From the NCBI GenBank assembly GCA_013398295.1, contig VZSF01003227.1:2144225-2208224 (forward strand): 64,000 nucleotides of DNA, given 5' to 3'. Position 1 is the first letter of the stretch; the number at the start of each line of letters is the position of its first letter. The translations under genes and the position numbers were made by a program. Shown piece by piece: positions 57,701 through 64,000 of this stretch. Source of the DNA: Chionis minor. Lineage: Eukaryota > Chordata > Aves > Charadriiformes > Chionididae. Under the pieces are notes generated by a model. The model made no database searches and was not told the DNA's origin. It worked only from the letters and a program-made list of their open reading frames with translations.

Positions 57701-60201
57701 CAGCTTGGAGTTGCTCGAAATGCTCGATGCTAATAATGCTCTTCTGTAAGGAACGCTTGAGATGAAAGGAATTAAAATAGCACCTGGCATTTAGTGCAGC
57801 GCTGCACTTGCTGAGCGTGGAGCCTGGGCTGCTGCCAGGCCGGCAGCAAAGGACCTTCACCGCATCGTCTCCCAGGTGTGCTCCCTACTCTGTCCACACC
57901 TCCTGCATGCCTGGATGCAGACTTTGCTCTCTAACAAATCAGCTTCATCTCCAGCAGCTCCAGTGATTTTAGTGGTTCGCCCGTGTGTCAGCCAAATTTG
58001 CTCTTGTCTTCTTCGGGATGACTAATGCCGCAAAGATGCAACTGTGATTTTGCAGGCTGGAATTCAGGCAACGTAACTCTGCCGTGAATCAGAGGGTATC
58101 TCTGTAATAGAGCTGGATTTGGCCTTCCTGACAAACTCTCATCATTTCATCATATTTGCAAACAGGCAAGCAAAGACAGTTGATGCCATCCCCCTCACAG
58201 CAGAATTTCTGATCCTGCCCCAGCCTTTGAGAATGGAACGTATCCTTATCGTTTCTTCTCATTTTCTCACTTTCTAGTCTAGCCTGTATATCCTAGACAG
58301 AAAACAGACAGAGCACGTGAAAGGCTCCTTCTGTTGGCTCAGACAGAAACTGGGAGGTTTTCCAAGCCCAATTCTGTAGGCTCCAGGAGATCAGATTGTC
58401 CGGAGAAGGTCCAGGCACGGATCTGATGGTGTTTACTAAAGCAAAGCTGAACTCAGAAACTCAGCCTTTCCATTGCTGTTCCATATCTCATTCTCACCAG
58501 GACCCACCATTCCTCCCTTTAAACCTGTGCTCCACTCTGAGCCCAAATCCACTGCAAGAATCTACTGAATGCCACTTACCAGAGAAACAAAAGCGGTATT
58601 GCCAGGCTGTACCAATTAACGAGGTTCTTGTTCTGTCTTGCAAACGCACTGGTAAAAGGGGCAGTAGCGCCTCAAATCTATGAGACGTGCACTAATCTAA
58701 GCCAAAGGCAATTGCTTTCCAACCAGAATAAAAATACCCATAGGGAATCCACTTTGCATGCAATATATGCAGTTTTATTGCAAATCAGGTATCGGACTTG
58801 CCGCTCCGCAACTGAGTTACTCCATAAGGCGTCTTGAGCTACCTGTGAGGCAATCAAATAAAGTTCACATTCACCACTAAGCACATTGGCTTTGCAGTTC
58901 CTGGGAATACCACACCCTCCTACAACCTCTATCCAAATCAGGATAAATAATGCTTTTAGCCACAGTTCAGGCTCCAGACAATAGCTTTTCATTGCTATGC
59001 CTTAACCCCAGTGGATCTTTTCAGAGCCCGGGATTCATTTCAGAGGCTGCTGTGGGGTTTTGTCCTCCCCGCCTGCCCTCTAGCTCCACTAGTGAATAAA
59101 TGCCATTCTGCCAGATCAATCACAGTCGCTTTGCAAAATGAACACGGGGCTGCAGAGCAGGCAAGCGAGTTTGCAGTCCCGTCCCCCAGATTATACTCCA
59201 AAAGGCTCCAGAACAGAAACAACCTACTTGATCGCAGTATCTACCCCAGCCCCATCTGGGCAGGATAAAGCCCTTTTCAAGCAAGCCAACTTGCTAATGC
59301 GCTGCAAAGGCAAAAGGCCTTTGGTACTTCAGCTATGCAGGAGCGGAACCACATGCCACTTCCCAGGGAGAGTTTAGAAGATGAGATGTGGTATACGTCA
59401 AATTAATGCCAGAATAACCACGGCAAGTTGCTGACTCCAGCAAGCGTATTCAGATCCTCCCACTCTCTCTCTGCATACTGTGCCCGGCTCCCGGCGCTGA
59501 GGTTGGCAGAGCTGATTGCTCCGATGGTCAGGCTAACCAGGAGCCCCGCTACGGACGCTCATACCAAACAGGTCTGTCTGCCTGCTGTCGGGGCAGGATT
59601 TGCATTTTGTGCCTGCCCAGGTAACCCGGGGTTTTGTTTTGTCTTCGCCGCTCCCCTGCCAAGGCAGGAGATGGTGGTGCGACTGCCAGGTTCGATTTTG
59701 CAGGAGCTCATTTGTAATTCTGGCTGGAGTTCAGAGCCGTGGAGATGGGAGGCCCTCATGCCTCCCAGGCCAATTAGCCCCTGATGTTGACGGGCACGGA
59801 GGATCGCCGTTCCCAACGGGATTGCAAAGCACTGACAGATACTGAAGGGTCTGAGGCTGCAAGGCAGGGCATTGCTCATTGCCCTCTGGCTCTGGACCGA
59901 CGGAACACATGACACCCATCCCTGATCTTTGAATTTCAGTATTAACACGGCATCAAACCACGTCCTTGGCTTACAAGTTCTGGACCAGCACAGGAGCGCT
60001 GCAGCAGCCCAGGCTATCCTGGGAATCTGTGCATGCATCACGAGGGCGATGCACAGCGTGCCACAGCATTAAATTCGCCTTGCCACAATCCGACAGGCTG
60101 TCATACAAAATTGGAAGCCTTTGCAGAATCTAATGGTCAGCAAGCAGACAGTGGTTATGGGACATGCAACGTTCCCAGACTCGAGCAATTGGAAGGGGGT
60201 T

Positions 60202-60216
60202 GGGGGGGGGGGGGGG
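60202..60216. repeat. Run of 15 G
   Basis: Uninterrupted G15, preceded by ggaaggggg. On the transcribed minus strand this is a C run. It is prone to sequencing error and could form G-quadruplex or R-loop structure. Confidence 0.9.
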
Positions 60217-60830
60217 ACACACGACACAGCAGCCTGCACTGGCGTGATACTAATAGCCACTGTGGGGGTATAAAGCTGATAAGCAAAGACAGACTGATGT
60301 GATGGTGGTTAAAGGTCAGGCCAGGGGGCTTGGGGCAGCTCGTTACAGCTAAATGCTTCCTAGCTGGCGTTCCTGCAGCCACTCTTTTAAGCAACGCCAG
60401 CCACATTCACCCGCAATTCAATTCCAGTCTATAAAAGATGGGAGTAAATCTCCTCCTCGGTTCAAGTGCTGACACTGCTGCCTCAAACCTGCCCCTTCCA
60501 CAGTCCCCAAGCATCAGCCGCCATCCCCACGGCGGACACCCCGGGCCAGCTCTGCCTGTCCTGCTCCACCTACTCATGCCCAAGGCCAAGGCACTGCTCA
60601 ACACCCTCTTTTGTGCAATCCTGCCACTTCCCTCCCTCCCTGTCTCGCAACACGCTGCCCATCCTCTTCCACCCCCACAGATGGCCACATCCTGCCCTTC
60701 CTGTTTCACTCACCTACCTCTGCAAACATTGCCTAAAACCTCCTCTGGCTGTTTAAGAAGGACCTGAACTCCTTCAGGCTTTGGAGAGCGGTTGGTTAAC
60801 ACCATAGGGACAAAGACGGTATCATAATTC

Positions 60831-60850
60831 ACACATACATACATACATAC
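60831..60850. repeat. (ACAT)n microsatellite
   Basis: About five units of acat, followed a few bases later by a short CA repeat. Confidence 0.85.
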
Positions 60851-61229
60851 CAGAATAATACACACACACGTCTTGTCTCCATCCATGGCCATGTCCAGCA
60901 CCGCCTCCAGCGCTGGAGGGACCATATTATATATCAGACACACGCTGATTTTCACACGTTTGCAGTACGTGTCACGCAGCATCTTATCATCTGTTCCCAA
61001 GCTGTCTGCCTTCAGAATTTCATTTGCCTAGCTCCTTCTCTTGAACAATTTTCAACTGGCCTTATCTCCTCTCCAAAACCACATCCGGGACACCATCCTC
61101 ACCGCCCGAGCTGCTTGAACCTGCTCCAAACACAGCATGGGAGGCTACCACGAGGCACGCTTCGCATATGTGCTGAGGCAGGAGGACTTCAGATTACAAT
61201 CCCCAAACACTTGGGAAAATTAACCGGAG

Positions 61230-61248
61230 AAAAAAAAAAAAAAAAAAA
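61230..61248. repeat. Poly-A tract
   Basis: A run of about 19 A with no recognisable retroelement upstream of it. Confidence 0.85.
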
Positions 61249-61440
61249 GATAGGACGCTCAAGTTCCCCAGTGCTGATGCTGCTTACAGTCTCCTTTGTC
61301 CACGTTAAGGAGCGACTAATTGGCTTCTGCAGCAAATTTCATTCTGGTTTTAGCCCTGAGAATCTTGTGTCCACCTCACACCTTCCCACTGCAGAGCAAA
61401 CTCCCACCTACGTCTCCTCCCCAACCGCTTTACTGAGTTT

Positions 61441-61459
61441 GTATATATATATATATATA
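61441..61459. repeat. (TA)n microsatellite
   Basis: About nine TA units in the KLHL25 intron. Confidence 0.85.
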
Positions 61460-62479
61460 GCCTTATCACAGAGACAGACCTGAGCAGATGGTTAGGGTTA
61501 AAGACACAAAAAGAGACGAAATGTGCTTTTGGATACGAATTGATCTGAAGCAGCAAACAAGACAAGGAGAACAGAGAGGTGCCAGAAAGGGTCCCACCAC
61601 ACTGAGGAGTCAGAGCACTTGAGGGTTGGGCAGAGAAAGGAAAGTACACGAGACCTGGTTTACAGCTACTCCGAAAGGAGCCTACGACCAGAGCAGCCAC
61701 CAGTAACACCGCTGCGTTCCCAGCTGGCCACCACCACCACCATGCAGGGTGTGTTGCAAACATCTCGGGCTGTTCCTAAGGTAAGCTCAATAAAAACCAG
61801 CGTCACAAGACACAGGAAGGAGGGAGAAGACATGAGAAGCTGTCAAAGTATAAAGGTTATAGAGCTGTTTGTTTTTCCTGGGGCTCTGGATGTATCCCGA
61901 TGTACATTTGGAGGGAGAATACAAAAGCTACAGCCCGTGGTGCCCTGACCGGGGAAGTCGCTCCAGCAGATCACAAGAGACGACGACACGCAGAGACTGC
62001 CAGGAAAGGAAAACAGAAACCGGTTACAAAGCTGGGTCTCTCTGTAGAAATGGTATGAAACACTCCGGTGGCTGCTTACAAAAGGCTGAGGACAGAAGAT
62101 TTTTCCATGCACAGATTTGGCTAGCCTAAGCCTCCCACCGCAACAACTGGGAGCGCAAGCGGATGGATGAAAAAAAGTAAGGAAAAATAAAAGGCAACTT
62201 CCAAACCTGCTTGTAACTTTTTTGTTTGTTTGTTTAAATGCAAAGGGGTCTGTACGCACAGCGGAGGGATGGAGAACTATTTTTCCTCTTCTGTCGGCTC
62301 AGCCCAGTCGCTGGTACAAACCTGCTCCAGATGGGGTTACTGGAGCGGATTTCATCCGAAAGGCTGCGGAAGTTGGGTCCCTCAAACCACAGGTTTGAGA
62401 GATGTAAGTACAAAAGGGGGAGGGGAGCAACGCCGCTTTACTTTCATATTCCCAAGATTAAGAGCAGCGTTTTTACTTT

Positions 62480-63480
62480 TTTTTTCCGCTTTAGAAGGGA
62501 AAAGCCCTTCCCCGCCCGACACGCACCCGGGCAGACCGGCCAGCCAAGCCCCCCGCTGGGAGCCGCCAGGCGCCCCGCCGGCCTCCCAGTCCCCGCGCCA
62601 CCCAACCCGCCCCGACCGGCGCCGGCCCCGGCAGCGGCGGCTCCGAGGCAGCCCCCGGGGACAATCACTCACCGGCTCCCTCCGCGCTCCGGCCCGGCCG
62701 AAACCTCCGGCAGCGCCCCCCGCCAAGCGCCGGCGGGGAGGAGGCGGGGGCGGGCNGCCGCCGCGGCCACTCAGGGAGCGCCCAGGCCGTGACGCGCCTC
62801 CTCCGCCCCGCCCCCCTGCGGAGCGGCGCCTGGGAGAGGGCGGGTGCTCTCTCCAATGGGAGGCGAAGAAGGCGGCTTGGGGGCGGGGAGAAGGGCGGTG
62901 CGGCGCTCGCCGGGTCCTAAGGCCCGCCTTCCCCGCTTCCCCCAGGGGTGTGCCGCAGCCCCCCTCCCGCGCCGGCAGGTTTGGCGTTGCGGCGAGGGGG
63001 GCGCTGCGCCGGGACCGCGCTTCGGCCCCACGGGGAGTCACCCGTGACCGCCCCACGGCAGAAACGCTTCCCCTGCGGCCCCGGCCTTTGCCCCCTGCGT
63101 CAGCGCTCCGCCGGGTCCCGTCCGGCTGCCCGCCGGCGCGCTCAGCGGGGCCGGCGCCTGGCAGCGTCACCCGCCCGCCTTCGACCCACGCACAAGTCAC
63201 TGAAACTCGGGCCGATTTGCTGAAAAATGTTGCTAAATTTTGCTAAAATCCAGGCAGATGTGCGGAATCGCCGGCCTCGGCTCAGCGGAGTTTCAGCTCG
63301 TGGGGACCGGGAAGGCCAACACGCTCCCGCGGGGTCCCTTTGCCTGCAGGGGCGTGCGGGGGGCTCGGGATGGGGCGGGAGACCGGCCTGGCGGGGGTCC
63401 GCGGCCCACGGGTGGCGACCACCCGCCGGTCGGTGGCTTTGTCCAGAGGGGGCGAGGGCTTCCTTTACCACGCACTATGG
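62480..63480 (-). promoter_or_regulatory. KLHL25: CpG island, probable KLHL25 promoter
   Basis: About 1 kb of very high GC and dense CpG at the expected 5' end of KLHL25. It contains GC boxes (62803-62816), a CCAAT motif (62853-62857, read as ATTGG on the KLHL25 strand), and TGACGCG (62790-62796). No TATA box is seen, as usual for such promoters. An N at 62756 marks an unresolved base. Confidence 0.8.
62673..62800 (-). other. KLHL25: Probable non-coding first exon of KLHL25
   Basis: The minus strand reads GGGAGCCG|GTGAGTG, a strong donor with the exon ending at 62673. It lies just downstream of the GC and CCAAT boxes. The 5' limit is a guess, as the start site cannot be read from sequence. 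Confidence 0.5.
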
Positions 63481-64000
63481 GCCGAACAGGGCGGGGAAAA
63501 AAGGCTCATTGAGGAGAATTAACATTTTTCGTGTAGCGCAAGAGGGGCTGGAGGGGTCCCGGTGACAGCTCTGCCCCTGATCCCCACCGGTGTTTTCCAG
63601 CCGGTGCTCCGGGAAGAGGCACCGCGGGAGACTGAGCAGCGTCATGTCACGGCAGGGGCTGTACCTCCCTCCCCTGGGATGCACATGGCATTTCAGCTGC
63701 CAATAAAAAAAAAAAAAAAGAAGCTAAAAGCTTTTTTAGATACACAAATTTTGAAGCCACAGAGGCAGCAGCGAAGAGGTCTTCCCTGTCTTCTCCCACG
63801 ACCCCATTTCTCCAGGGCCGTACTCCTTATACTCGGTCACGAGTTTTGGGCAATAAGATTCAAGTGAGAAACAAACAGCTCCATAAAGTGCATCTCCCCA
63901 GCTTGTCCTTGCTTCGCAGCGATGACCCCTATGAAGTGCTGCCTACACATCTAATTTGACATGGTGGGGACATGGCAGGAGGTGGAAGGTGGCTGCTACG
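63481..64000. other. Sequence upstream of KLHL25
   Basis: Composition falls back toward the genome average. A 15-A run lies at 63705-63719. No gene is seen up to the window edge. Confidence 0.6.

Larger units (their letters stand above)
52061..62672 (-). other. KLHL25: KLHL25 intron 1
   Basis: About 10.6 kb between the CpG-island donor and the coding-exon acceptor. It holds microsatellites (54709-54752, 60831-60850, 61441-61459), a 15-G run (60202-60216) and a poly-A tract (61230-61248). I found no further exon, transposon or RNA gene. Confidence 0.7.

Noticed and set aside
62230..63246. 338-codon plus-strand frame across the CpG island
   Set aside because: Pro/Arg/Gly-rich composition caused by GC content, running through an N and across the likely KLHL25 promoter. 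No family resemblance.

Overview
This is a window of bird nuclear genome. Two CR1 retrotransposon fragments with the typical avian 3' end, GT-AG introns of a few hundred to several thousand bases, and two strongly vertebrate protein-coding genes support this. I cannot name the species. No prokaryotic genes, CRISPR array, virus or RNA gene is visible.

Layout: (1) 1-36.8 kb, plus strand: the 3' part of AKAP13 (A-kinase anchor protein 13, also AKAP-Lbc/Brx). I could place 22 consecutive coding exons (384-31260). They join in one open frame of 1072 codons plus stop and encode a Lys/Glu-rich linker, a C1 zinc-binding domain, the Rho-GEF DH domain, the PH domain and a C-terminal coiled coil. The 5' half of the gene lies upstream of the window. 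A long 3' UTR follows, with a good polyadenylation signal at 36781. (2) 36.8-48 kb: intergenic or transcript-end sequence with an orphan GC/CpG-rich patch (about 44.3-45.2 kb) and some homeodomain-type motif clusters, but no gene I can support. (3) 48-63 kb, minus strand: KLHL25. The whole 589-codon CDS is in one exon (52043 down to 50274), with an intron of about 10.6 kb and a probable non-coding first exon in a CpG island at about 62.5-63.4 kb. The two genes are tail to tail, and as I recall they are also neighbours on human chromosome 15.

The proteins act in different pathways. AKAP13 anchors PKA and activates RhoA at the cytoskeleton. KLHL25 is a BTB-Kelch substrate adaptor for CUL3 ubiquitin ligase. 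Nothing in the sequence suggests joint regulation beyond shared position.

Points worth a second look: a probable assembly false duplication (1778-4724) around a gap in an AKAP13 intron; a CpG-rich intronic patch right after it with a 25-codon ATG-initiated reading frame ending in phase at a strong splice donor (possible alternative AKAP13 first exon); a CR1 inserted within about 20 bases of an AKAP13 splice donor; a possible spliced KLHL25 3' UTR; and several candidate regulatory elements. I saw no convincing new biological system.
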